From Saccharopolyspora erythraea NRRL 2338 (GTDB lineage: Bacteria > Actinomycetota > Actinomycetes > Mycobacteriales > Pseudonocardiaceae), in NCBI RefSeq assembly GCF_000062885.1, contig NC_009142.1, positions 7,553,584-7,617,583 of the forward strand: DNA of 64,000 nucleotides, written 5' to 3'. Of the stretch, positions 1 to 7,578 are shown piece after piece; within the stretch, counting starts at the first letter, position 1, and every line of letters starts with the position of its first letter. A program made the position numbers and the translations under genes. The notes below the pieces were generated by a model that was not told the DNA's origin, did not search any database, and saw only the letters and a list, made by a program, of their open reading frames with translations.

Positions 1-87
1 GCCGCAGTTCAGGTGATGTGTGCGCACAATGGTTCCCGGAGTTCTTGTTGCCGTGACTGGCCGAAGACGACGCTAGGAGGCGCTTTC

Positions 88-471
88 GTGGCTCACCAAA
101 CGGTTGGTCACCGGGCCGTGGCCCCGGACTACGACGATTTCCTCGGCGACTGCAGCGATCCCGAACGCAGGCGGCCGAACCCGAGTTGCCCGGTCGAGGT
201 CACCCTCAACGCCCTGCGCGGCAGGTGGACGGCGCTGCTGATCCGGGAGTTCGTGCGGGGCGAGCGCAGCTACACCGACCTGGCGAGTGAGCTTCCCCAT
301 CTCTCGGACAAGGTCCTGTCCGATCGGCTGGCGCAGCTCACGTCGGCCGGGGTCCTCGAACGGCGGCGGACGGCGTCCTGGCCGCCGCGGGTCAGCTACG
401 AGCTGACCGAACGGGGCCGTGCGCTGCTCCCGATCCTGCAGGCGATGCAGGACTGGGGCGAGAACCGCTGA
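88..471 (+). CDS. HxlR-family winged-helix transcriptional regulator
   Basis: This is a 127-residue DNA-binding regulator of the HxlR (MarR-like winged helix) family. The typical HxlR opening is visible: a Cys in NPSCPVEVTL, then LRGRWTALLIREF, the helix region LSDKVLSDRLAQL, and a wing around RRTASWPPRVSYELTERG. I chose the GTG preceded by AGGAGG seven bases upstream, rather than the ATG 75 bases earlier, because the family does not need the extra N-terminus. The Cys may act as a redox or electrophile sensor as in other HxlR proteins (inference). The cupin gene about 100 bases downstream on the same strand is a plausible target or partner. Confidence 0.85.
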   Translation: MAHQTVGHRAVAPDYDDFLGDCSDPERRRPNPSCPVEVTLNALRGRWTALLIREFVRGERSYTDLASELPHLSDKVLSDRLAQLTSAGVLERRRTASWPPRVSYELTERGRALLPILQAMQDWGENR

Positions 472-568
472 CGCCAGGACGGGCCGGGTGGCATGGCCGG
501 CAGCCCATCGCAAGCGGACTGAAACCGCGCCAACAGCTCCTTGGAACGGGAAGGCAGGAGGGGACGAG

Positions 569-1078
569 ATGTCGTATCCGGAGGTCCGCTACTTCGGTGA
601 GAACGGAGAGCACAGTGCGGCTTTCCGGCCCGCGAGCACCCCGCCGGACCTGGTCATCCGGTCGGGCACCGAGAGTGGCAAGGGCACCGAGGTGCACTAC
701 CTCGGCACCGGCGGTACGACCGACGGCCGGTTCGGCCTCTACCGGTGGGAGATGGGGCCGAACCCGTCCGGGCCCGCGCCGCACTTCCACCGGACGATCT
801 CGGAGTCCTTCTACATCCTCTCCGGCACGATGCGGCTGTTCGACGGCGAACGCACGATCAGCGCCACGCCGGGCGACTACCTGCACGTCCCGCCGGGTGG
901 CGTGCACGGTTTCCGCAACGAGTCCGGCGAACCGGCGTCGATGCTGCTGCTGTTCGCTCCCGGCGCACCGCGCGAGGCCTACTTCGAGGAACTCGCCGCG
1001 ATCGCGGCCGAAGGTCGCCGGCTCACCGAGGAGGAGTGGACCGACCTCTACCGGCGCCACGACCAGTACATGGTCTAG
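569..1078 (+). CDS. Cupin-domain protein
   Basis: A 169-residue single cupin barrel. Cupin motif 1 is visible as PHFHRTISESFYILSGTM (His-x-His and a downstream Glu), and motif 2 as PGDYLHVPPGGVHGFRN (Pro-Gly and a His), so a mononuclear metal site is likely. The ATG follows AGGAGGGGACG. The substrate cannot be read from sequence; related actinobacterial proteins include quercetinase-like dioxygenases and isomerases. It lies about 100 bases after the HxlR gene, which suggests joint control of an aromatic or electrophile response (inference). Confidence 0.8.
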   Translation: MSYPEVRYFGENGEHSAAFRPASTPPDLVIRSGTESGKGTEVHYLGTGGTTDGRFGLYRWEMGPNPSGPAPHFHRTISESFYILSGTMRLFDGERTISATPGDYLHVPPGGVHGFRNESGEPASMLLLFAPGAPREAYFEELAAIAAEGRRLTEEEWTDLYRRHDQYMV

Positions 1079-1150
1079 CCGATCGCGTCGGGGTACTCGG
1101 CGGGAACCGGTGCGGTGGAGCTCCGGTCGGCGAAGCGGGCGAGGAGCTTG

Positions 1151-1400
1151 AGCGTGTTCTGCGAGCTCGAACTCGGAGCGGCGCACGCGGTGGAACTGCC
1201 GTATGTCTTCGACCGCCTGGACCTTCCCGCGCTGCACGCCCCCGTGGTCTGCTCGGCTGCGCCGGACCACCCTCCGGGCTCGCCACGCGCATGCACGGCG
1301 CGTGGGTGAGCTTCGCCCGCACCGGCGACCCCGGCTGGTCCCGGTCGGAGACCCATCGCTTCACCGGACTGGCGTGAACACCGATTCCGCCTTCCTCGCG
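1151..1400 (+). pseudogene. Remnant of a type-B carboxylesterase C-terminus
   Basis: No intact gene is present, but two frames hold consecutive pieces of the C-terminus of a para-nitrobenzyl-esterase-like carboxylesterase. The first piece reads GAAHAVELPYVFDRLD (the segment with the catalytic His; the family has GACHALELPFVF). After a frame change near 1260-1280 the second piece reads LATRMHGAWVSFARTGDPGW, a family hallmark. The oxyanion and nucleophile regions are absent upstream, so this is a decayed relic. The rest of the stretch between the cupin gene and 1590 shows nothing further. Confidence 0.6.
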
Positions 1401-1590
1401 TTCGGCCCGGTCCATCGCCGAACCTCTCGCCGCGCCGCCTCCGGCATCCACCTGCCCGAAATGCCTCGACCGAGCCGCCGGAAACCGCGACAATGATCAC
1501 CCCGGGGAACCTCCCGACCGTGCCCACCGTTGGCACCACGAGATGTCCGGCGACACCGCCGGCACAGCCGTCGAGACAGGAGCCAGGCAG

Positions 1591-1782
1591 ATGAGCTTCG
1601 GCAAGTTCTTCAAGCACTTATCGCCCGCCAAGCACGTCCACGGCTCGCACAGCAGCAGTGGTGGCCACCGCAGGCGCGGCAGCAGCAGCGACCACCGCCG
1701 CCGCCACAGCAGCAGCGACCACCGCAGGCGCAGGCACAGCAGCAGCGACCACCGCTCCTACCGCAGGCGCAGCCACAGTTGA
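1591..1782 (+). CDS. Small basic Ser/His/Arg-repeat protein
   Basis: A predicted 63-residue, strongly basic protein that I do not recognise. It starts MSFGKFFKHLSPAKH and then repeats a unit close to HSSSDHRRR three times, ending RSYRRRSHS. The ATG follows an AGGAG-like site (CAGGAGCC) seven bases upstream. It ends just before the kinase gene, so the two are probably co-transcribed. The serine clusters would be natural phosphorylation targets, and the Arg/His content suggests nucleic-acid, membrane or metal binding; both are inference. Another frame across the same DNA gives only poly-Ala/Thr and is not used. Confidence 0.55.
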   Translation: MSFGKFFKHLSPAKHVHGSHSSSGGHRRRGSSSDHRRRHSSSDHRRRRHSSSDHRSYRRRSHS

Positions 1783-1804
1783 CGGCCGAGCAGAAGGGGA
1801 GCCG

Positions 1805-2710
1805 GTGCTCGTCGATTCGCTGAGTTACTACTACAGCGAACAGGAACGGGACTGGGGGCCGCCCGGCGAACCGCTGGAGCCGGGCGAACTGCTGGCCCCC
1901 GGATACCGGGTCGTCGAGCACCTGCGCCGGGGCAGCCGGCTGGACGTCTACGACCTTTGGAGCGAGGAACGGGCCTGCCGGTGCGTCGGCAAGACCCTCC
2001 GCCCGGAGCGCGCCGCGGACGAGACCGCGGCGGGGTGGTTGCGCAACGAAGGACTGCTGCTGACCACGCTGACGCATCCGCACCTGGTGCGCGGCTACGA
2101 GACCGTGCTGACGTCCGAACCCGCGCGTCCGGCCGTCGTCACCGAGACGCTGCCCGGCTTCACGCTCGGGTTCCTCATCGACCAGCACGGCAGGCTGCGC
2201 GCGATGGACGTCGCGGTGCTGGGCATTCAGCTCTGCTCGGCGCTGGGCTACCTGCACCGGCAGGGCTGGGTGCACCTCGACGTCAAGCCGTCCAACGTGG
2301 TCGAGGCCGGCGGCAGGGCGGTGCTGCTGGACCTGAGCCTGGTGTGCCGGGTCGGGGACCGCAGCTCCGGCGGCACCTTCGACTACCTGTCTCCGGAGCA
2401 GGCGCGCGGTGACGAGATGACGCCGGCCGCCGACGTCTGGGGGCTAGGCATCACGCTGTACGAGGCGTTCTCCGGCACCACGCCGTGGGCGGAGTTCTCG
2501 CACCGGGAGAAGCGCGGCGACGGCACCCGGCGCTACCCGCAGACCGAGTCGCCGGCCGCGCCGCTGCGCACGCACCGGCGGATGCCCGCCGTGCTGTCGC
2601 GGACGGTCGACGCCTGCCTCGACCAGGACCCGGCTTCCCGCCCGACGGTCCAGGAGGTTTCCGACGTGCTCCAGACCTGGTCGGGAGTCGACCCGGCCAA
2701 CGCGGAGTAG
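1805..2710 (+). CDS. Soluble serine/threonine protein kinase
   Basis: A 301-residue Hanks-type kinase without a membrane segment. Visible motifs: a degenerate glycine loop around LRRGSRLDVY (only one Gly kept), the ATP-binding lysine in CVGKTL (about residue 63), a helix-C Glu (about 82), the catalytic loop HLDVKPSN (157-164), DLS in place of DFG (176-178), SPEQA in the activation segment, and DVWGLGITLYE. The GTG is supported by AGAAGGGGAGCC upstream; the longer upstream frame is low-complexity and rejected. It follows the His/Ser/Arg-repeat gene, a possible substrate. The altered glycine loop and DFG make weak activity possible. Confidence 0.82.
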   Translation: MLVDSLSYYYSEQERDWGPPGEPLEPGELLAPGYRVVEHLRRGSRLDVYDLWSEERACRCVGKTLRPERAADETAAGWLRNEGLLLTTLTHPHLVRGYETVLTSEPARPAVVTETLPGFTLGFLIDQHGRLRAMDVAVLGIQLCSALGYLHRQGWVHLDVKPSNVVEAGGRAVLLDLSLVCRVGDRSSGGTFDYLSPEQARGDEMTPAADVWGLGITLYEAFSGTTPWAEFSHREKRGDGTRRYPQTESPAAPLRTHRRMPAVLSRTVDACLDQDPASRPTVQEVSDVLQTWSGVDPANAE

Positions 2711-2723
2711 CCGCTGACGCGGG

Positions 2724-2990
2724 AGACGAAGGCGGAAACGGGAGCGCCGACGGAAACGGGAGCGGGGACGGAAACGAGGGCGGGGACAGAAACGGGGGCG
2801 GGGACGGACGCGGAATCGGTGACGGACGCGGAACCAGGGCCGGAGACGGGCGTGGTCCCGTAGCCGAAGACGGAACCGGAAGCCGCCTCAGAGACGGAAC
2901 CGGAACAGATCCCTGAGAGACGGAACCGGAACCACGATCAGTCCGAAGCAGGCGCGAAGCCGGGACCGGCACGGCACGGCACGGCACGAA
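2724..2990 (+). repeat. Degenerate tandem GGAACGG/GGGGACGG repeat downstream of the kinase gene
   Basis: This is the first part of the non-coding gap between the kinase and hydrolase genes. It is a purine-rich array of units such as GACGGAAACGGGAGCG and GGGGACGGA, followed by four copies of GGCAC near 2970. Read as protein it gives only Gly/Asp/Asn-rich text, with no start that fits. It has no inverted symmetry, so it is not a simple terminator. The remaining stretch up to 3127 shows no gene. Confidence 0.6.
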
Positions 2991-3127
2991 GGGCGTAACC
3001 GCCAGCGCACCGGCCGCCCTGCCGAACCGCCGCCGACATGTCGGCCGGTGCGGATGTCACCGACACCGGCGATCGTGACCGACTTCATATCAAGTGCCAC
3101 CGCGGGACTGCCGATCCGACAACGGAT

Positions 3128-3808
3128 ATGCATGTCTCGGCAGAGCCCACGGGCGACTCGAACACTCCCGCACGCCGACCCGCACTGCGGGTCCTGCCCG
3201 CGGGTACACCGCGCACGAACACGGTGGTCCTCTTGCTGCACGGTGGCAAGATCGCCAGCCACGAGCCGGCGCGCGGCCACCACCTCGCCTACCTGCGCAT
3301 GGTGCCCGTCGCGCGCGGCATCCACCGCGCCGGCGCGCCCGCGGGCGCCGCGGTGTGGCTGCTGCGCAACCGCTACCGGGGCTGGAACGAGCCGGTCCTG
3401 GACGCGGTCGCCGACGCCCGCTGGGCGCTGGAGGAGATCTCAACGCGCCATCCGCGGGCCCAGATCGTGCTGGTCGGGCACTCCATGGGCGGCCGCGTCG
3501 CGCTTCGCGTCGCCGACGCGGAGCGCGTGACCGGCGTTTGCGCGCTGGCTCCCTGGATCGAGGACGACGAGCCGATCGAGCACCTCGCCGACCGGTCGGT
3601 GCTGATCGTGCACGGAACCGCCGACCGGATGACCTCCCCCACCGCGTCGGCAGCCTTCGCGCGCCGCGCGTGCGCGGTGACCCCGGCGGTGCGCAACGAG
3701 GTCGTGGCCGGCTCCGGCCACGCGATGCTGCGCCGTCGCGGGCGGTGGGACCAACTGGTCCAGCGCTTCGTCGGTTCGCTGGTCCCGGACCGGGAGGAGC
3801 GGCGATGA
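3128..3808 (+). CDS. Alpha/beta-hydrolase
   Basis: A roughly 226-residue serine hydrolase. VVLLLHGG gives the oxyanion-loop strand, LVGHSMGGR the nucleophile elbow (Ser), and SVLIVHGTADRMTSP followed by SGHAML the acid and His positions. The start is uncertain because neither candidate ATG (3038 or 3128) has a clear ribosome site; I took the one giving the normal short N-terminus. Its stop overlaps the next ATG (ATGA), so it is translationally coupled to the FAD oxidoreductase and belongs to the lipid-modification operon. Confidence 0.75.
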   Translation: MHVSAEPTGDSNTPARRPALRVLPAGTPRTNTVVLLLHGGKIASHEPARGHHLAYLRMVPVARGIHRAGAPAGAAVWLLRNRYRGWNEPVLDAVADARWALEEISTRHPRAQIVLVGHSMGGRVALRVADAERVTGVCALAPWIEDDEPIEHLADRSVLIVHGTADRMTSPTASAAFARRACAVTPAVRNEVVAGSGHAMLRRRGRWDQLVQRFVGSLVPDREERR

Positions 3809-5070
3809 TCCGGCCGCGGGTCGCGGTCGTCGGCGCCGGCGTCTCCGGCCTGACCGCCGCCCACCTACTGCAACGCCGCTACGACGTGCTGCTGTTCGAG
3901 GCCGACGACCGGCTCGGCGGACACGCGCACACGCACGAGGTGCCCACCGCCGACGGCCGGGTGCTGGGGATCGACAGCGGTTTCATCGTGCACAACGACC
4001 GCACCTACCCGACGTTGCTGCGGCTGTTCGGCGAACTCGGGGTCAGCACGCGGGACACCGAGATGTCGATGAGCGTGCGCTGCCTCGGCTGCGGTCTGGA
4101 GTACGCGGGCGCCAGACGGCTCGGCGGGCTGTTCGCGCAGCGCGCCAACCTCGTGCGCCCGCCCTACCTGTCGCTGCTCGCGAACGTGCCGAGGTTCCAC
4201 CGGCTGGCCCGCCGCGCGCTGGAGAGCGGTGCCGGCGGCGAGGAGCAGACCTTCGGCGAGTTCCTGGCGGCGGCGCGGTTCCCGGCGTACTTCGTCGAGC
4301 ACTTCGCGCTGCCGCTGGTGTCGGCGGTGTGGTCGGCGGACCGCGACACCAGCCGGGCGTACCCGGCGCGCTACCTGTTCGAGTTCCTGCGCCACCACGG
4401 GATGCTGTCGGTAACCGGGTCGCCGGTGTGGCGGACCGTCGTCGGCGGTTCGCGGGAGTACGTCCGCCGGATCGCCAAGCATCTCACCGCGGTCCACGTC
4501 GCCACCCCGGTCCGCTCGGTGCGGCGGCTGGCCGACGGGGTGGAGGTCCGCGACGACGCCGACGTGGTGCACCGGGTCGAGCGCGTCGTCGTGGCCTGCC
4601 ACGCCGACCAGGCGCTGGCCATGCTCGCCGAGCCGAGCCCCGCCGAACGCACCGTCCTCGGTGCTTTCCGCTACTCGCGCAACGAGGCGTGGCTGCACAC
4701 CGACACGTCGCCGCTGCCGCGAACCGCCGGAGCGCGGGCGTCGTGGAACCACCTGAAACCCTCGTGCGGCGAGGACTCCGGGCGGGTGCTGGTCAGCTAC
4801 GACATGAACCGGCTGATGCGGCTCGACGAACCGCGGGACCACGTCGTCAGCCTCAACGCCGAAGGGCACGTCGACCCCGGGCGGGTCCTGGCGCGGATGA
4901 CCTACCACCACCCCGTCTACACCCCGGAGTCGCTGGCCGCCCAGCGCAGGCTCCCGGAGCTCGGTGACGACCGGATCCGCTTCGCGGGCGCCTACCACGG
5001 GTGGGGCTTCCACGAGGACGGCTGTGCGGCGGGCGCGCGCGCCGCGGCCGCCTTCGGGGCCGGATGGTGA
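3805..5070 (+). CDS. FAD-dependent amine-oxidase-like oxidoreductase
   Basis: A 421-residue flavoprotein of the amine oxidase/phytoene-desaturase-like group. It opens with the dinucleotide fold VAVVGAGVSGLTAAHLL and the ribose-binding acid in VLLFEADDRLGGHAHTH. The C-terminus closes with the FAD-contacting IRFAGAYHGWGFHEDG. It overlaps the hydrolase stop by four bases and precedes DUF1365 by six. This oxidoreductase, DUF1365 and cyclopropane-synthase set recurs in many bacteria and is taken to modify unsaturated membrane fatty acids (known association). The exact reaction, desaturation or oxidation of an acyl chain, is inference. Confidence 0.82.
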   Translation: MIRPRVAVVGAGVSGLTAAHLLQRRYDVLLFEADDRLGGHAHTHEVPTADGRVLGIDSGFIVHNDRTYPTLLRLFGELGVSTRDTEMSMSVRCLGCGLEYAGARRLGGLFAQRANLVRPPYLSLLANVPRFHRLARRALESGAGGEEQTFGEFLAAARFPAYFVEHFALPLVSAVWSADRDTSRAYPARYLFEFLRHHGMLSVTGSPVWRTVVGGSREYVRRIAKHLTAVHVATPVRSVRRLADGVEVRDDADVVHRVERVVVACHADQALAMLAEPSPAERTVLGAFRYSRNEAWLHTDTSPLPRTAGARASWNHLKPSCGEDSGRVLVSYDMNRLMRLDEPRDHVVSLNAEGHVDPGRVLARMTYHHPVYTPESLAAQRRLPELGDDRIRFAGAYHGWGFHEDGCAAGARAAAAFGAGW

Positions 5071-5076
5071 CGGCGC

Positions 5077-5808
5077 ATGACGGCACCCGCGCTCTACGAC
5101 GTGATCGTCACCCACACCCGGCACGTCGACCGCACCACGACGTTCCGCCACCGGCTCTACACCTGGCTGGTCGATCTCGACGCGCTGCCGCGCCAACCCT
5201 GGTGGCTGCGGCCCTTCGCCGGGTTCCACGCCCGCGACCACCTCGGCTCACCGCACCGCTCGATCCGCGAGAACGTCGACGCCTGGCTCGCGCTGCACGG
5301 CGTCGACCTGCGCGGCGGGAAGGTGCTGATGCTGGCCCACGCCCGCGTGCTGGGCCACGTGTTCAACCCCCTCACCGTGTACTGGTGCCACGACAGCGGC
5401 GGCGAACTCGCCTGCGTCCTCGCCGAGGTGCACAACACCTACGGCGAACGGCACTGCTACCTGCTGCGTCCCGACTCCACCGGCGGCGCGAGCGTGGACA
5501 AGCGGTTCTACGTCTCCCCGTTCCTCCCCGAACGCGGCCGGTACGCGATGCGCTTCGACCTGACCGGTGAACGCGTGCGGGTCCGGGTGCAGCTCCGCGA
5601 CGACGACGACCGACCGCTGCTGACGGCCGTGCTGGCCGGGCGCAGGCGACCGGCGAACCGCCGGGAGCTGCTGCAGCTTGCGCTCCGGCGTCCGCTGGTG
5701 CCCCAGCGGGTGTCGGTGCTGATCCGGCGGCACGGCATCGCCCTGTGGCTGCGGCGGATCCCAGTCGTCCCCCGACGTCCGCACGTGCACCAGGAAGGCA
5801 TCAGATGA
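5077..5808 (+). CDS. DUF1365 family protein
   Basis: A 243-residue member of the DUF1365 family. Recognisable pieces are HTRHVDRTTTFRHRLYTW at the start, the core LAHARVLGHVFNPLTVYWCH, and VLAEVHNTYGERHCYLL, followed by KRFYVSPF. The biochemical role is unknown. The family is nearly always encoded with the FAD oxidoreductase and the cyclopropane-fatty-acid synthase flanking it here, so a part in altering unsaturated acyl chains is likely. Its TGA overlaps the ATG of the following methyltransferase (ATGA). Confidence 0.85.
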   Translation: MTAPALYDVIVTHTRHVDRTTTFRHRLYTWLVDLDALPRQPWWLRPFAGFHARDHLGSPHRSIRENVDAWLALHGVDLRGGKVLMLAHARVLGHVFNPLTVYWCHDSGGELACVLAEVHNTYGERHCYLLRPDSTGGASVDKRFYVSPFLPERGRYAMRFDLTGERVRVRVQLRDDDDRPLLTAVLAGRRRPANRRELLQLALRRPLVPQRVSVLIRRHGIALWLRRIPVVPRRPHVHQEGIR

Positions 5809-7043
5809 TCACCACCACGCCGTCGGCCGTGACGCCGCTGTGGGACTCGGTGGCGGCTGCGCCGCACTCGCCGTCGCGCGCCCGCGCCGCGGAGGCGCTG
5901 TTCCGCCGGGCCGCCTCCCGGCTGCCGGTCCGGGTGGTGTTCGCCGACGGCACCCGGCTCGGCGCCGGGGACTCCGGCTCGCCGCTGATGCGGGTGCTCG
6001 ACGCCCGGTCGTTCTTCCACCGGCTCGGCGCGCACGCCAACGTCGGCTTCGGCGAGTCCTACATGGCCGGGGAGTGGAGCAGTTCCGAACCCGCCGACCT
6101 GCTGACGCCGTTCGCGCAGCGGCTGCCCGCGCTCGTGCCGCGCCCGCTGCAGGCCCTGCGCCGGTGGGTCCAGGCGCGGCGGCCGGAGCTCGAACGCAAC
6201 ACGCGCGCCGGTGCGCGCCGCAACATCCGGCAGCACTACGATCTGTCCAACGACTTCTTCGCGCTGTTCCTGGACGAGACGATGACCTACTCGTCGGCGC
6301 TGTTCCGCCCGGACACCACCGACCTCGCCGACGCGCAGCGGCACAAGATCGACCGGGCGCTGGACGTGGCCGGGGTGCACGCCGGGACCCGGCTGCTGGA
6401 GATCGGCACCGGCTGGGGGTCGCTGGCGCTGCGCGCGGCCGAGCGCGGTGCGCGCGTCACGTCGCTGACGCTGTCGGCCGAGCAGCGGAAGCTCGCGCGG
6501 CAGCGGATCGCCGCGGCGGGGCTCGCCGACCGCGTGGAGGTCCACCTGCGCGACTACCGCGAGGAGGACGGCCGCTACGACGCGGTGGTCAGCGTGGAGA
6601 TGGTCGAGGCCGTCGGCTCCGAGTACTGGCCGCGGTACTTCCGCGCCATCGACGAACTGCTGGTACCCGGCGGGCGGGCGTCGTTGCAGGCGATCACCAT
6701 GCCGCACGACCGGATGCTGGCGACGCGCCGCTCGCACAACTGGATCCACAAGTACATATTCCCCGGTGGGGAGCTGCTGTCGGTTCCGGCGATCGAGGAC
6801 GGCGTCCGGCGGCACACCTCGATGCAGATCGTGCAGCGGCACTCCTTCGGACCCAGCTACGCCGAGACGCTGCGCCGCTGGCGCACGGGGTTCCTGGAGC
6901 GCTGGCCGGAGGCCGCGGCCCTCGGTTTCAACGACAACTTCCGGCGGATGTGGGAGTTCTACCTCGCCTACAGCGAGGCCGGATTCCGCTCGGGATACCT
7001 CGACGTGTGGCAGTTCGGCTTCCGCAAGCCGCACGAGCGGTGA
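5805..7043 (+). CDS. Cyclopropane-fatty-acyl-phospholipid synthase family methyltransferase
   Basis: A 412-residue SAM-dependent enzyme expected to add a methylene or methyl group to the double bond of an unsaturated phospholipid acyl chain. The family signature ARRNIRQHYDLSNDFF precedes MTYSSALF, then the SAM loop RLLEIGTGWGSLALRA (about residue 195) and VSVEMVEAVG. YIFPGGELLSVPAI and NDNFRRMWEFYL complete the usual C-terminal pattern. The length is normal. As last gene of the four-gene operon it supplies the clearest functional label: membrane lipid tailoring, perhaps under stress (inference). Confidence 0.88.
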   Translation: MITTTPSAVTPLWDSVAAAPHSPSRARAAEALFRRAASRLPVRVVFADGTRLGAGDSGSPLMRVLDARSFFHRLGAHANVGFGESYMAGEWSSSEPADLLTPFAQRLPALVPRPLQALRRWVQARRPELERNTRAGARRNIRQHYDLSNDFFALFLDETMTYSSALFRPDTTDLADAQRHKIDRALDVAGVHAGTRLLEIGTGWGSLALRAAERGARVTSLTLSAEQRKLARQRIAAAGLADRVEVHLRDYREEDGRYDAVVSVEMVEAVGSEYWPRYFRAIDELLVPGGRASLQAITMPHDRMLATRRSHNWIHKYIFPGGELLSVPAIEDGVRRHTSMQIVQRHSFGPSYAETLRRWRTGFLERWPEAAALGFNDNFRRMWEFYLAYSEAGFRSGYLDVWQFGFRKPHER

Positions 7044-7142
7044 CGGCACGGGGACGGAGCCTGATCGACGATCGGCCGACGCGGCGCCTGCCGAACGGCT
7101 AACGTCGGCGGCGGGTATCGGACGAGCGAGGACGGAACGACC

Positions 7143-7493
7143 ATGAGCGACGGCGACGCCAAGACCGCGGACGGGCAGCACCGGCAGGCCCTGGAGGTCC
7201 TCTCGGAACGGCTGGGCAGGCACCAGGTGTTCGGCACCCCGGTCCAGCAGGGCGACACGACGCTGGTGCCGGTGGCCCACGTCCGCGCGGGCAGCGGCTT
7301 CGGCCGCGCCAAGCGGGAGCTGAACGGCGGCGGCGGCGTGGTGGCTCGCCCGGCAGGCGCGTTCGGCGTCACCAGCGACGGCAAGGTCGCCTGGCATCCG
7401 GCCGTCGACGTCAACCGGATCGTGCTCGGCGGGCAACTCGCCTTCGCCGCGGTCGCGATCGCCTTCGCGATCGCTTTCCGGCGCCGCCGCTGA
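7143..7493 (+). CDS. GerW/YtfJ-like protein with C-terminal membrane anchor
   Basis: A 116-residue protein related to the spore protein YtfJ/GerW family. The family core is visible as TPVQQGDTTLVPVAHVRAG, then a glycine-rich GFGRAKRELNGGGGV and ARPAGAFGVTSDG. After VDVNRIVLGG comes one hydrophobic helix ending in FRRRR, so the protein is probably tethered to the membrane with the domain in the cytoplasm. The function in non-endospore actinobacteria is unknown. It is separated from the preceding lipid operon by about 100 bases and probably has its own promoter. Confidence 0.75.
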   Translation: MSDGDAKTADGQHRQALEVLSERLGRHQVFGTPVQQGDTTLVPVAHVRAGSGFGRAKRELNGGGGVVARPAGAFGVTSDGKVAWHPAVDVNRIVLGGQLAFAAVAIAFAIAFRRRR

Positions 7494-7545
7494 CCACGTC
7501 CGGCGACCTGCGCCGGTGCCGGCCGGGCCGATGCGCGCGCCGGGG

Positions 7546-7570
7546 ACCGCCGGTGCCGGGAACCGGCGGT
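7546..7570. terminator. Hairpin between converging genes
   Basis: A perfect 9-bp stem ACCGCCGGT / ACCGGCGGT with a 7-base loop lies between the converging GerW-like and HpcH/HpaI genes. There is no long T tract, which is common for actinobacterial terminators. Confidence 0.5.
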
Positions 7571-7578
7571 GCGGCCGC

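Noticed and set aside
1658-1804. Longer upstream extension of the kinase frame (Ala/Thr-rich)
   Set aside because: It is poly-Ala/Thr read-through of the Ser/His/Arg repeat gene in another frame. The GTG at 1805 has a ribosome site and gives a normal kinase start.
2485-2916. A Gly/Asp/Asn-rich frame over the repeat after the kinase
   Set aside because: The text simply reflects the DNA repeat and no start site fits.
5508-7436. A 642-codon minus-strand open frame across the cyclopropane-synthase gene
   Set aside because: Low-complexity shadow of the DUF1365/methyltransferase genes, which have clear family motifs.
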